Of a stretch of DNA of 16,744 bases, positions 1-7,540 are shown one piece after another. A program made the translations under genes and the position numbers. Under the pieces are notes generated by a model. The model saw only the letters and a program-made list of their open reading frames with translations. It was not told the origin of the DNA and searched no databases. Source of the stretch: QGNO01 sp964493125 (GTDB lineage Bacteria > Chloroflexota > Dehalococcoidia > Lucifugimonadales > QGNO01). The stretch lies in the NCBI GenBank assembly GCA_964493125.1, contig CAZBMS010000034.1, positions 1-16,744 of the forward strand. Direction: 5' to 3'. Within the stretch, counting starts at the first letter, position 1; every line of letters starts with the position of its first letter.

Positions 1-168
1 TATTCTGGTTCGTGTTTGGCTTCGGTTGTTGTTGGTTATTCTGGTTCGTGTTTGGCTTCGGTTGTTGCTGGTTATTCTGGTTCGTGTTTGGCTTCGGTTG
101 TTGCTGGTTATTCTGGTTCGTGTTTGGCTTCGGTTGTTGTTGGTTATTCTGGTTCGTGTTTGGGTTTT
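1..168. repeat. 36-bp tandem repeat array, four full units plus a partial one
   Basis: Units start at 1, 37, 73 and 109, and a fifth diverging unit starts at 145. The copies differ at only one position (GTTGTTGTT versus GTTGTTGCT near the end of the unit). There is no spacer between units, so this is not a CRISPR array. It encodes the 12-residue repeats of the minus-strand exported protein. The array continues past the left edge, so the copy number is unknown. Near-identity at DNA level suggests recent expansion or gene conversion. Confidence 0.9.
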
Positions 169-277
169 GTTTATCGTCCTCATGAGGCCTTCCGCCTTCA
201 TGATTAGCAAGAATTGCACCAGGAAATGCCAAAGTTAGTATGAGTAGTAATATAGCTATCCCACTAAATATTTTCAT
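1..277 (-). CDS. Exported Asn/Gln/Pro-rich 12-residue-repeat protein, 3' end outside the window
   Basis: This is a minus-strand reading frame that starts with ATG at 277-275 and stays open to the left edge (about 92 codons), so its C-terminus is missing. Residues 1-24 form a clear signal peptide: MKIF, a hydrophobic core of Ile/Leu/Ala, and an A-I-L-A cleavage-like site. A short charged stretch follows (NHEGGRPHEDDK), then at least four tandem copies of the 12-residue unit QQQPKPNTNQNN, each encoded by a nearly identical 36-bp DNA repeat. A purine-rich GAGGGTGGGAAG lies just upstream of the ATG. The gene follows the lipoprotein gene on the same strand after 36 bases, so the two may be co-transcribed. 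I do not recognise a family. Exported, disordered, hydrophilic repeats suggest a cell-surface or matrix protein, which is inference. The other frames through the repeat are also open only because 36 is divisible by three; this frame is chosen for its signal peptide and ribosome site. Confidence 0.72.
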   Translation of the reverse strand, partial: MKIFSGIAILLLILTLAFPGAILANHEGGRPHEDDKQNPNTNQNNQQQPKPNTNQNNQQQPKPNTNQNNQQQPKPNTNQNNQQQPKPNTNQN

Positions 278-313
278 AACAACTTCCCACCCTCTAATTT
301 ATCCAATTACACA

Positions 314-1102
314 TCATGTGCATGTGAACTTGTCCAAAAGTCTCTTAAATCTAATTTGGATAACCGTAGCATCGGCTCCTGTGACCGTTAAAGAGAAAAG
401 TGTTTCTGGTAGGCATCTCCAGGATCCGGTTATGCCTCCTGCTTGATCTGCCCCTGATGAGGCAGTTGTAACATAAGTGAGGTATTTACCTGACTGAGAG
501 TCGACGGTGACATCTCCTTCGCTGATCAGTTCGAACTTTATGTCAGAACGGGCTGTTTTAAGAGATGTATAGCTGTCATACAAAGCTGAGGCGACTTCTG
601 CTTCAGAGTCTTGGAACCAGATCAGGTTTGATGTAGCACCACCGTGCTCAAACGATGTTATTCCTTCAACATTAGTTGCGTTATCTGAAGTTAATCCAGA
701 GTTTTCAACGTCAACTTTGCCATCTACTACCAGCTTGAATCCGAATCCCTCAATAGTGGTGTATTCGATTGGTGGTGTAGGGGTAGGTGTAGGTGTAGGT
801 GTAGGCGTTGGCGGAGTAGGCGTAGCTGTTGGAGTGGGCGTTGGGGTAGGCGTAGGTGGTACTGGAGTTGCAGTCGGAGCGGGTGGTACTGGAGTTGCAG
901 TCGGAGCGGGTGGTACTGGAGTTGCAGTTGGAATAAGCGGTACAGGAGTTGCGGTTGGAGGTTCCAGTGTCGCTGTTGGAGTAGCAGTGGGTTCCGTGAT
1001 GTCACTTGAGGTTGCTGTAGGAGCCGATTCTTGTTGGCCGCACGCCAACAAACTGAGAGTCCCTATGATGATAACCAGGAGGCATACCCACGATCTAAGC
1101 AT
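314..1102 (-). CDS. Lipoprotein with Pro-Thr-rich linker and a C-terminal domain of unknown function
   Basis: The protein has 262 residues. Residues 1-21 are a lipoprotein signal peptide ending in the lipobox L-L-A-C (Cys21), so the mature protein should be lipidated by Lgt (a gene for which is also in this window) and anchored outside the membrane. Residues of about 28-112 are a Pro/Thr/Ala linker: four 9-residue units of the APTATPVPP type, then plain Thr-Pro repeats. Such linkers are typical of Chloroflexota surface lipoproteins. The C-terminal 150 residues form a compact alpha/beta-looking domain with two cysteines (about 230 and 261) that could pair. I do not recognise this domain. There is no strong Shine-Dalgarno before the ATG, but the signal peptide fixes the start. 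The repeat-protein gene follows 36 bases downstream on the same strand. Confidence 0.85.
   Translation of the reverse strand: MLRSWVCLLVIIIGTLSLLACGQQESAPTATSSDITEPTATPTATLEPPTATPVPLIPTATPVPPAPTATPVPPAPTATPVPPTPTPTPTPTATPTPPTPTPTPTPTPTPPIEYTTIEGFGFKLVVDGKVDVENSGLTSDNATNVEGITSFEHGGATSNLIWFQDSEAEVASALYDSYTSLKTARSDIKFELISEGDVTVDSQSGKYLTYVTTASSGADQAGGITGSWRCLPETLFSLTVTGADATVIQIRFKRLLDKFTCT
774..962. repeat. Low-complexity Pro-Thr-encoding repeats: 6-bp units and four 27-bp units
   Basis: Positions 855-962 hold four 27-bp units (starting at 855, 882, 909 and 936), the first two identical and the others with a few changes; each encodes nine residues of the lipoprotein linker. Positions of about 774-854 hold imperfect 6-bp units (GGTGTA and variants) encoding Thr-Pro. 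All units keep the reading frame, so slippage would change linker length without breaking the gene. Confidence 0.85.
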
Positions 1103-1144
1103 GCCGCAATTCTATTATTTGTTTAGCGATAAGTCGATAGTGCA

Positions 1145-1177
1145 TATTCCATACAGGAAAATAGTGATTATGGAATA
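1145..1177. promoter_or_regulatory. Perfect inverted repeat upstream of the lipoprotein gene
   Basis: TATTCCATA at 1145-1153 is exactly complementary to TATGGAATA at 1169-1177, with a 15-base loop. It lies between the stop of the oxidoreductase gene (1198) and the start of the lipoprotein gene (1102), both on the minus strand. No T-run follows the stem and its GC content is low, so an intrinsic terminator is unlikely. A protein-binding operator or an mRNA hairpin is possible. Function is inferred only from position and symmetry. Confidence 0.4.
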
Positions 1178-1197
1178 CATAGCTATTTAAGTTAATT

Positions 1198-2265
1198 TCA
1201 AGCTGCCCTTGCATACTGCGATGCCCATACAGCACTTGAATCCAGTTCTTTTTCTGCATACAAGGGCCAGTATGGATTTCTTAGTAATTCCCTAGCAAGT
1301 AACACCGCGTCAGCTTTTCCTTCGATAAGTATTTGCTCAGCCTGTTTTGCGTCTGTTATTAAGCCTACTGCACCGGTTGGTATGTTTGCCTCAGTCCTAA
1401 TCCTTTGGGCGAAAGGAACTTGGTAGCCAGGTGAAAGTTCAATTTGCTGCGCAGGCGAGTTTCCTCCTGAGGAACAATCTATGAGGTCAACTCCGTGTTC
1501 CTTTAGCTGTTTAGCGAAGGCAATTGAATCTTCGACATTCCATCCATCTTCTACGTATTCGGTGCTAGATATTCTTACAAATAAAGGCATTGATTCAGGG
1601 ATTGCATCTCTTACAGCGTCTACTATCTCTAAGGGAAATCTAACCCTGTTTTCAAATGAACCCCCATACATATCTTTCCGTTGGTTTGAAAGTGGAGATA
1701 AAAATTCACATCCTAGGTAGCCGTGGGCAAAATGTAATTCGATAACTTTAATTCCTGATTCTATGGATCTTTCCGCGGCTACGCGAAACGATTTGACTAG
1801 ATCCCTAATATCCTCTTCTGAGAGTTCAATCGGTGTTGGCTCATCTTTGTCATATGGCACTGCACTTGGACCTACTACCGGCCATCCGCCATTTTCCTCT
1901 GGCAAGAATTTGCCACCGTCCCAAGGCCTTGTGTGTGATGCCTTTCGACCTGCGTGAGCTAGCTGGATAGCCGGAACGGAACCTTGTGTCGAAATAAATT
2001 CTGCTATAGGTCTAAACGACTCTATATGTGAGTCAGACCATATTCCCAAGTCCCATGGCGATATTCTTCCTTCTGGAGTTACGGACGTTGCCTCAAACAT
2101 TACCAGACCGGCACCTCCGACAGCTCTGCTCCCTAGATGAACCATGTGCCAGGCGTGGGGGTGTCCATCCCATTTGTCTGCTGAATATTGGCACATGGGT
2201 GATACAAACACTCTGTTTTTGATGGTCTCGCCTCTTAGCTTTATAGGGGTAAATAGTTTGCTCAA
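1198..2265 (-). CDS. Old yellow enzyme family NADH:flavin oxidoreductase, YqjM-like
   Basis: The protein has 355 residues, a full-length FMN-binding TIM barrel of the old yellow enzyme family. Motifs of the YqjM (class III, 'thermophilic-like') branch are visible. SPMCQYSA near the N-terminus places the redox-tuning Cys at 25 and a Tyr at 27. Further along are QLAHAGRKAS, the substrate-anion site H-F-A-H-GYL followed by FLSPLSNQR (His about 178 and 181), RFPLEIVDAVR, and GAVGLIT near the C-terminal phosphate-binding strand. Members reduce activated C=C bonds (enones, nitro-alkenes) with NAD(P)H; the physiological substrate cannot be read from sequence. The start is TTG: an in-frame TGA lies upstream with no ATG or GTG between, and AAAGGA precedes the TTG by about 10 bases. 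It is transcribed alone or with the lipoprotein gene 95 bases downstream. Confidence 0.9.
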   Translation of the reverse strand: MSKLFTPIKLRGETIKNRVFVSPMCQYSADKWDGHPHAWHMVHLGSRAVGGAGLVMFEATSVTPEGRISPWDLGIWSDSHIESFRPIAEFISTQGSVPAIQLAHAGRKASHTRPWDGGKFLPEENGGWPVVGPSAVPYDKDEPTPIELSEEDIRDLVKSFRVAAERSIESGIKVIELHFAHGYLGCEFLSPLSNQRKDMYGGSFENRVRFPLEIVDAVRDAIPESMPLFVRISSTEYVEDGWNVEDSIAFAKQLKEHGVDLIDCSSGGNSPAQQIELSPGYQVPFAQRIRTEANIPTGAVGLITDAKQAEQILIEGKADAVLLARELLRNPYWPLYAEKELDSSAVWASQYARAA

Positions 2266-2323
2266 TTTTCCTGCTTCCTTTCGTAAACCGGTATGTATTC
2301 TTGATGAATTATCTCAAGTTCCT

Positions 2324-2353
2324 AACATATGTACTTTAATACTATTTCGACAA
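2324..2353 (-). promoter_or_regulatory. Candidate sigma-70-type promoter for the oxidoreductase gene
   Basis: On the minus strand, TTGTCG (2353-2348) and TATGTT (2329-2324) are separated by 18 bases. Each box matches four of six consensus bases. This would give a leader of about 50 bases before the TTG start at 2265. It is a weak match, recognised by eye only. Confidence 0.3.
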
Positions 2354-2500
2354 AACAGAAACTCCAATAGAATAAAATCGGATAATGGGGTTTGCCATGG
2401 AGGTTAATCTAGACTTATTTATAATTAATGTCTGTGTTTGTGTTTTCCACACGTGTGTATTCAGAAGTTTGATCTGTCGATGTAGTTCAAAAGGAGTGTC

Positions 2501-2872
2501 TTGCAGTACTTATTGTTAGTAGGTGTGGGCGGTGCTTTAGGTGCTATGGCCCGATACTCAGTTGACCAGTTGGCCACCTCTTATACTGGGTCGACTCTTC
2601 TAGGGACGTTTTTAGCTAATATCAGTGGGTCATTGATCCTTGGATTATTAGTCGGGGTTCTTTCCAATCACGATATATGGCCGGCTGAAACTAGAATGTT
2701 CTTAGCTGTGGGCTTTCTTGGTTCTTACACTACGTTTTCAACACTTAGTTTGGCGACTGTTCAATTGTTGCAGAAAGGCGACTTGTCTACCGCCGCACTT
2801 AATCTTGGAGCTAGCATATTTCTTGGAATAGGTGCAGCCCTCATTGGTTTCGTGGTAGGGAAAGCCATATAG
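2501..2872 (+). CDS. crcB: Fluoride ion channel CrcB/Fluc
   Basis: The protein has 123 residues, the usual length for the Fluc family, with four predicted membrane segments. Family motifs are present: GGALGAMARY at the N-terminus, GTFLANISGS in the second segment (normally GT..VN..G.F), and GFLGSYTTFSTLS in the third, which carries the central polar and Phe residues lining the fluoride pores. It acts as a dual-topology dimer that exports fluoride. The start is TTG with an AAGGAG Shine-Dalgarno at 2491-2496 and a 4-base spacer. A TATAAT at 2420-2425 is a possible -10 box without a good -35. I found no fluoride riboswitch upstream. The gene ends 6 bases before the stop of the convergent gamma-glutamyltransferase gene. 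Confidence 0.93.
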   Translation: MQYLLLVGVGGALGAMARYSVDQLATSYTGSTLLGTFLANISGSLILGLLVGVLSNHDIWPAETRMFLAVGFLGSYTTFSTLSLATVQLLQKGDLSTAALNLGASIFLGIGAALIGFVVGKAI

Positions 2873-2878
2873 TATCTT

Positions 2879-4654
2879 CTACCAGCCGAGCATTACGGCA
2901 TCCCTCCTGGGATCAGCACCGCCTGCGAAATTTTGGCCATTCGAGATAATTGGGGTGAAGCCATTTACAATGCCCCACGGGCCGATTATCTGTACATTGT
3001 GTTCTTTGGCGCTTAATTTACTTGCTACCTTCCCATTAATACGGTTTTCTAGGGCAAGGCGATTTGGGTCCCAGGAATGCGGCCAAGGGGACCTTGGGAA
3101 ACTATATCCGCAAAACCTTGGTGCTGATACTGCCTCTTGGACATCTAGGCCAAAATCTAAGATGTTGTTCAGGACTTGTAAGTTGCTCTGAATTTGATTG
3201 TCTCCCCCAGGAGTCCCTAAAGTCATTACTGGGTGTCCATCTTTCAATACTATAAAAGCACAAGGCGTTGTGCGAGGCCTTTTCCTAGGATGTAATGAGT
3301 TAGCGTTGTCTGGGTCTAACCAGAAATACGATCCTCTACAATTAATAACTATTCCAGTATTCCCAAGAACCATGCCTTGTTCTAATCCTCCGAATGTGCT
3401 CGGGGTAGCGGACACCATGTTGCCCTCAGAATCGGCAGTTGATAGGTAAGTTGTGCCGTCTGATTCATGAAGTACATGATCGGATGGATTTGGATTTATA
3501 TTATGACCCATTTTGCCAACCGCTGACATTTTGTGAGGGTTTCCAGGAGGGTAACTTGACTGAGCTTTTTCGGTGTCCAGTAAGTCACGTCTCAGAGTTG
3601 CATATTCCTTAGAAAGTAGACCTTTGAAAGGGACATCTACTAAGTTTGGATCGCCGGCATACTTTTCTCTGTCGGCGAATGCAAGTTTGAGTGCCTCAAC
3701 TTGTAAATGTATTACCTCGGCGCTGTTATGTCCGAGTGAAGAAAGATCATAACCCTCCAATATATTCAGGGTTTGAAGTAACGAAATACCTTGAGTCCAA
3801 GTTTGGTTTGTATATACTTCGTAACCACGATAATTGACAGAAATTGGGACTTCGAGTGGCGAGGTATATTCGGAGAAATCTTCGTAAGTGTGAAGCCCAC
3901 CTAACTTTTGAATGGCTTCCACCATTCGTTTCGATATGTCACCTTTATAGAATATATCTCTAGCCGCTTCGATTGCTTTTTCTCTATCATCCCCGTTGGT
4001 TTTCGCATTAAGTTCTGCTTGTTGCATTAACAGTAGGGTTTGTGCCAACTCTGGCTGCTTGAAAATATCTCCTACTTGAGGAGGCTTGCCTTCAGGCAAG
4101 AAAATCCTGGCAGAATCGCTGTTGGCTTTTAGATTAGCCCGTCTTTCGGGGGTTGCTACTGTTTTAGCGAATAGCTTGTATGCAGGAAAACCTTCACTGG
4201 CTAACTTAATGGCGCTTTCAGCAACTTCTCCGAATGTCATTGTACCGTGGCGAGATAGCATCGTAAGTACCGCAGAAACTACACCGGGAACTGTAGTACT
4301 CAATATTCCAGGAGGTATTTCACCCCATTTTTCTTTATATAGCTCAATCGTGGCTGATTTGGGTGCCCAACCCTGGCCTATTATGGACTCGACCTTTTTA
4401 GATTTTGCATCGTATAGCATTAACGCTATTTCGCCCCCGAGCGTGTAGTGCGCCGTGGGCTCTACTACCCCTCCTGCCAACGCTGCTGCTGCTGCTGCGT
4501 CAAATGCGTTGCCTCCTTTTTGGAGTATGCGCATTCCAGCCTGTGCCGTAAGTTGTGTGCCGGCACCAACCATCCCATTGGTTCCCCAAGTAATGGGTCG
4601 GTGTGAAAAGATCCCGTGGCTCCCTTCTGAATGGTTTCTTGAGTCTGTTGTCAT
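2879..4654 (-). CDS. Gamma-glutamyltransferase family N-terminal-nucleophile hydrolase
   Basis: The protein has 591 residues, full length for the family, which self-cleaves into large and small subunits. The N-terminal half shows QLTAQAGMRILQKGGNAFDA, the family entry motif. The processing site and nucleophile are in DGTTYLSTADSEGN: Thr401, first residue of T-T-Y-L-S, corresponds to Thr391 of the E. coli enzyme. LGTPGGDNQ (about 479-487) forms the oxyanion region, and GGADPRRDA closes the chain. Members hydrolyse or transfer gamma-glutamyl groups from glutathione and related amides; GTPGGD-type members (YwrD-like) may have other substrates. I see no signal peptide, so the protein is predicted to be cytoplasmic, unlike periplasmic Ggt. 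The ATG at 4654 has only a weak TGGA upstream. The gene diverges from the SDR-SRPBCC gene and converges on crcB. Confidence 0.92.
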   Translation of the reverse strand: MTTDSRNHSEGSHGIFSHRPITWGTNGMVGAGTQLTAQAGMRILQKGGNAFDAAAAAALAGGVVEPTAHYTLGGEIALMLYDAKSKKVESIIGQGWAPKSATIELYKEKWGEIPPGILSTTVPGVVSAVLTMLSRHGTMTFGEVAESAIKLASEGFPAYKLFAKTVATPERRANLKANSDSARIFLPEGKPPQVGDIFKQPELAQTLLLMQQAELNAKTNGDDREKAIEAARDIFYKGDISKRMVEAIQKLGGLHTYEDFSEYTSPLEVPISVNYRGYEVYTNQTWTQGISLLQTLNILEGYDLSSLGHNSAEVIHLQVEALKLAFADREKYAGDPNLVDVPFKGLLSKEYATLRRDLLDTEKAQSSYPPGNPHKMSAVGKMGHNINPNPSDHVLHESDGTTYLSTADSEGNMVSATPSTFGGLEQGMVLGNTGIVINCRGSYFWLDPDNANSLHPRKRPRTTPCAFIVLKDGHPVMTLGTPGGDNQIQSNLQVLNNILDFGLDVQEAVSAPRFCGYSFPRSPWPHSWDPNRLALENRINGKVASKLSAKEHNVQIIGPWGIVNGFTPIISNGQNFAGGADPRRDAVMLGW

Positions 4655-4772
4655 GTTGGTTTCCAGTTGAAACGCTGTATTTTAGTATTTCGATGAGGCT
4701 AACATAGACGTATGAATTTATGCCACTGAACTTAGATTCTCTCATTTCCTAATTATTGAGGCGAGAAAACGG

Positions 4773-4778
4773 TATAAT
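4773..4778 (+). promoter_or_regulatory. Candidate -10 box (TATAAT) for the SDR-SRPBCC gene
   Basis: A consensus TATAAT lies 35 bases before the TTG start at 4814, in the 159-base divergent region. No convincing -35 box sits at the right distance. The region also must hold the promoter for the gamma-glutamyltransferase gene, which I could not place. Confidence 0.35.
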
Positions 4779-4813
4779 TTATATCTATTGTTAAGTTTAG
4801 GAGTGAATCAAAC

Positions 4814-6241
4814 TTGGATGTCTTAGTAGCTGGAGCAACAGGATTTATAGGTAGAGCGCTGGTTGCGTTTCTTAAAGGTAAAGGTCATCGAATTAGAGCC
4901 TTAGTCAGAGACTCTGAGCTAGCTAGAAATTTATTAGGAGATGGCATTACGCTCTTAGACTGGGGATTGTCTGATCAACAGTTAATAGAAGAGATGGATT
5001 TGGCAGATGTTGTAATAAATCTTGCTGGTAGCCCTATAGATGGTCGTTGGAGCAATCGAAGGAAAAAGTCATTTAGGGCTAGTAGGGTCGGAGTGACTCA
5101 AAAACTTTCCGATGCAATAGGCTCCAGCAAATCCCCTCCTAGCGTGTTTATAAGCGCGAGCGCCGTTGGATACTATGGTGATACAGGATCAGAAGTTGTA
5201 TCTGAAGCTAATCAATCCGGATCGGACTATTTGGCAACTTTGTGTATAGATTGGGAGAATGCTGCTACCTCAGCACATACTAGTGGAACTAGGATTTGTA
5301 TTTTAAGACTGGGTATTGTCGTGGGGTTGGATGGGGGCATTTTGCAGAAGTTGGCATTGCCCTTGCAGATGAGAGTGTCTCCATACGTTGGAAGTGGTAA
5401 CGAGATACTGCCATGGATTCATTTGATAGACGTATTGGGAATTATTGACTATTGCATCAGTAATCCGAATATTCAGGGAGCTGTTAATTGTACTTCTCCT
5501 TCGCCTGTGACTGGTAAGAAATTCGCTGAAGTCGTAGCTGAAATAAGTGGAGCAAAATTTAAGATGCCAATTCCTAAGATCGCTTTGTGGCTAAGGTTTG
5601 GGGAATCGGCTAGGCATTTGTGGGCAAGTCATAAGGTTATCCCTGAAAAGCTACAAAGGCTAGGATACAAGTTCCGATATGTTGATCCTGTTAAGGCAGT
5701 GAATGAGGAGCTGAGTAGTGAATTTGTGACAATCAACTCCTTCGATAATAGTGATATTCAAATGGCATGTTCGGATGAAGTAAGAAACAAGGGTAAATAT
5801 GTGTTGGAGGCTGGAGTGAAATTAAACGGTGAGCCGGAAAAAGTATTCCCGTTTTTTTCCTCTCCGTCTAATCTTGGGTTGTTAACGCCGTCTTGGGTTA
5901 ATTTTCAGATAGTGAACATGCCAGCGAAATTCGGCTTTGGTTCTTCGATTAAGTATAAAATTGGACTTTGGTTCATTAAATTCACGTGGGTATCCGAAAT
6001 CGTGGTTTGGGAGCCGCCAAATTCGTTTGTAGACAACCAGGTTAAGGGTCCTTATTCGTTGTGGTGGCACGAACACAGAATTGTTAGCACAGGGTCGGGG
6101 CAGTCAAAGATGATTGACAGGGTTATCTATAAGGTTCCAGCTTGGAAACTTGGTGAACTTATACATAAACTAATGATCAAACGAACTTTAATAAATATTT
6201 TCAACTATCGTAGGCGTATGATTAAGCTTTTGTTTCAGTAA
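4814..6241 (+). CDS. SDR39U1/TIGR01777-type epimerase fused to a C-terminal SRPBCC domain
   Basis: The protein has 475 residues. Residues 1 to about 300 are a TIGR01777 (YfcH/SDR39U1) extended short-chain dehydrogenase: NAD(P)-binding GATGFIG at 7-13, NLAGSPIDGRW around 69-79, RRKKSFRASRVG, the family-specific SASAVGYYGDTG near 114-125, and LPWIHLIDV near 199-207. A DUF1731-like tail follows (about 250-298). After a linker, residues of about 328-475 form an SRPBCC/START-like fold of the COG4276 type: VFPFFSSPSNLGLLTP, WEPPNSFVDNQVKGPY, and a C-terminal helix ending FNYRRRMIKLLF. That fold usually binds a hydrophobic ligand. The substrate is unknown. The start is TTG with AGGAG at 4799-4803, 10 bases upstream; the nearby ATG at 4818 is out of frame. 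Domain identities are confident, but joint function is inference. Confidence 0.88.
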   Translation: MDVLVAGATGFIGRALVAFLKGKGHRIRALVRDSELARNLLGDGITLLDWGLSDQQLIEEMDLADVVINLAGSPIDGRWSNRRKKSFRASRVGVTQKLSDAIGSSKSPPSVFISASAVGYYGDTGSEVVSEANQSGSDYLATLCIDWENAATSAHTSGTRICILRLGIVVGLDGGILQKLALPLQMRVSPYVGSGNEILPWIHLIDVLGIIDYCISNPNIQGAVNCTSPSPVTGKKFAEVVAEISGAKFKMPIPKIALWLRFGESARHLWASHKVIPEKLQRLGYKFRYVDPVKAVNEELSSEFVTINSFDNSDIQMACSDEVRNKGKYVLEAGVKLNGEPEKVFPFFSSPSNLGLLTPSWVNFQIVNMPAKFGFGSSIKYKIGLWFIKFTWVSEIVVWEPPNSFVDNQVKGPYSLWWHEHRIVSTGSGQSKMIDRVIYKVPAWKLGELIHKLMIKRTLINIFNYRRRMIKLLFQ

Positions 6242-6272
6242 ACCTATGCTTTCTAAGGACACCAAAAGAGTT

Positions 6273-7313
6273 TCAGTAACCTTTGATTGGGTCTAGGACG
6301 TTTATTAGCGGTTTGCCATTCAAATAACGTGTAAGATTTTCACAGAAAAGGTCAACAATCCGGTCATTTTCTTTATCGCTTGTGCTCGCTGAATGGGCAT
6401 TAACTAATACGTTTGGAAAAGACCATAGGGGACTGTTTGTTGGAAGAGGTTCCTTTGAAAATACGTCCAGATAAGCTCCCCCTAGGTGCCCAGAACTCAG
6501 TGCTTCTATCATTGCAATTTCATCTATCAATGCGCCCCTTCCAACGTTTATTATTACAGCACCCTTCTTAAGCAATAAGATTTGTTCGCGGCCTATAATT
6601 CCTTCTGTTTCAGCGGTTTCTGGTGCAGATAGCACCAAGTATTCTGCTTTTGGCAAAAGGTCGTGCAGATGGTCTAGGCTGTGAATACTATCAACCGATG
6701 TGTTGCCCGCAGATAATTCCGGGCTACGTCTAATTCCTAGTACGTTCATACCAAGTGATTTTGATACTCTGGCAATCTCTGAGCCTACTGAACCAAGGCC
6801 AATTATTAGAACTGTGCGATTTTGCAGATCGGTTCCGTTGAATCGTTCCCATCGCTTTTCACTTTGTTCTTGGATCATGTGAAGTGCTCGCCTAGAATGC
6901 ATTAACATTGCCATCGCAGCAAATTCAGCAAGCGGTATAGCATGAACTCCAGATGCGGTAGTAATTGTCGTTTCAGGCATCCTTTCAGGATAGCCACGAT
7001 TATTTACTGATTTGCCAATACCTGAACTGGTAGACTGAATCCAACGAACGTTTGGTGCCAAATCAGGAATTCGGTCTGCATATCTACGATCTATATCAAA
7101 TAGGATAGTTGCTTCTTTAAGTAAGTTTAACCATTTGGTTTCGGATTCCATCGATAGAGGGATATCTTGCATTTCTGCACCATGGTCACCTGGGAAGCGA
7201 GGTTGTGGGAGTAATTCAGGACAGTATATTACTTCCACCTCGTTAGTGATTGATCGAATCCGTTCGACATTTTCTTTGTCGAGCCAACTGCTAATCAATA
7301 TTTTCTCCGTCAT
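6273..7313 (-). CDS. D-2-hydroxyacid dehydrogenase (glyoxylate/hydroxypyruvate reductase-like)
   Basis: The protein has 346 residues. The nucleotide-binding domain has GLGSVGSEIA (Rossmann loop, Gly172-Gly177). The catalytic triad of the D-isomer 2-hydroxyacid dehydrogenase family is present: Arg259 in NVGRGALID, Glu288 in DVFSKEPLP, and His307 in VNAHSAS. The two arginines of GIRRSP (195-196), just after the second beta strand, are the kind of residues that favour NADP(H) in this family. The N-terminal part is less conserved. The enzyme should interconvert a 2-oxoacid and a D-2-hydroxyacid, but the exact substrate is not readable. The ATG at 7313 has AGGAG 9 bases upstream. The gene ends 31 bases past the convergent SDR-SRPBCC gene and is divergent from lipB. 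Confidence 0.9.
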   Translation of the reverse strand: MTEKILISSWLDKENVERIRSITNEVEVIYCPELLPQPRFPGDHGAEMQDIPLSMESETKWLNLLKEATILFDIDRRYADRIPDLAPNVRWIQSTSSGIGKSVNNRGYPERMPETTITTASGVHAIPLAEFAAMAMLMHSRRALHMIQEQSEKRWERFNGTDLQNRTVLIIGLGSVGSEIARVSKSLGMNVLGIRRSPELSAGNTSVDSIHSLDHLHDLLPKAEYLVLSAPETAETEGIIGREQILLLKKGAVIINVGRGALIDEIAMIEALSSGHLGGAYLDVFSKEPLPTNSPLWSFPNVLVNAHSASTSDKENDRIVDLFCENLTRYLNGKPLINVLDPIKGY

Positions 7314-7540
7314 TATCGGTAGCTCCTAGCCTTATTATTTCCGCTCAAACAAGATCTGATGGTTGAGTAAATACTATCTAAAATAACTACGGAAGTATAA
7401 CCAAATCTGAAATATATCACCCAGAAGTTTTAGATGTGATCCACGAATTCGAAATTGAAGCTTGATGGCCAGCAGTTTTTCTCGGTAAACTGGGGTTGTT
7501 CTGAAATAATTAATCCAAATGCAGTAAATGGGCTCACTTA

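Noticed and set aside
1..168. CRISPR-like array with 36-bp repeats
   Set aside because: The unit length resembles a CRISPR repeat, but copies are directly adjacent with no spacers and encode a clean 12-residue protein repeat behind a signal peptide.
16..238. Plus-strand repeat ORFs (Val/Gly/Ser/Cys-rich or Leu/Val-rich)
   Set aside because: They are alternative readings of the 36-bp repeat without ribosome sites; the minus frame has the signal peptide and is the better gene.
717..1190. Plus-strand Gly/Val-rich 157-residue ORF
   Set aside because: It is the antisense shadow of the Pro-Thr linker; the minus frame has a lipobox and a folded domain.
2354..2500. Fluoride riboswitch ahead of crcB
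   Set aside because: I looked for the conserved fluoride aptamer motif in the leader and did not find it; the palindrome CACACGTGTG at 2448-2457 is not part of that motif.
4500..4745. Alternative 81-residue minus-strand ORF overlapping the start of the gamma-glutamyltransferase gene
   Set aside because: It overlaps the conserved N-terminus of a clear enzyme in another frame and shows no recognisable features.
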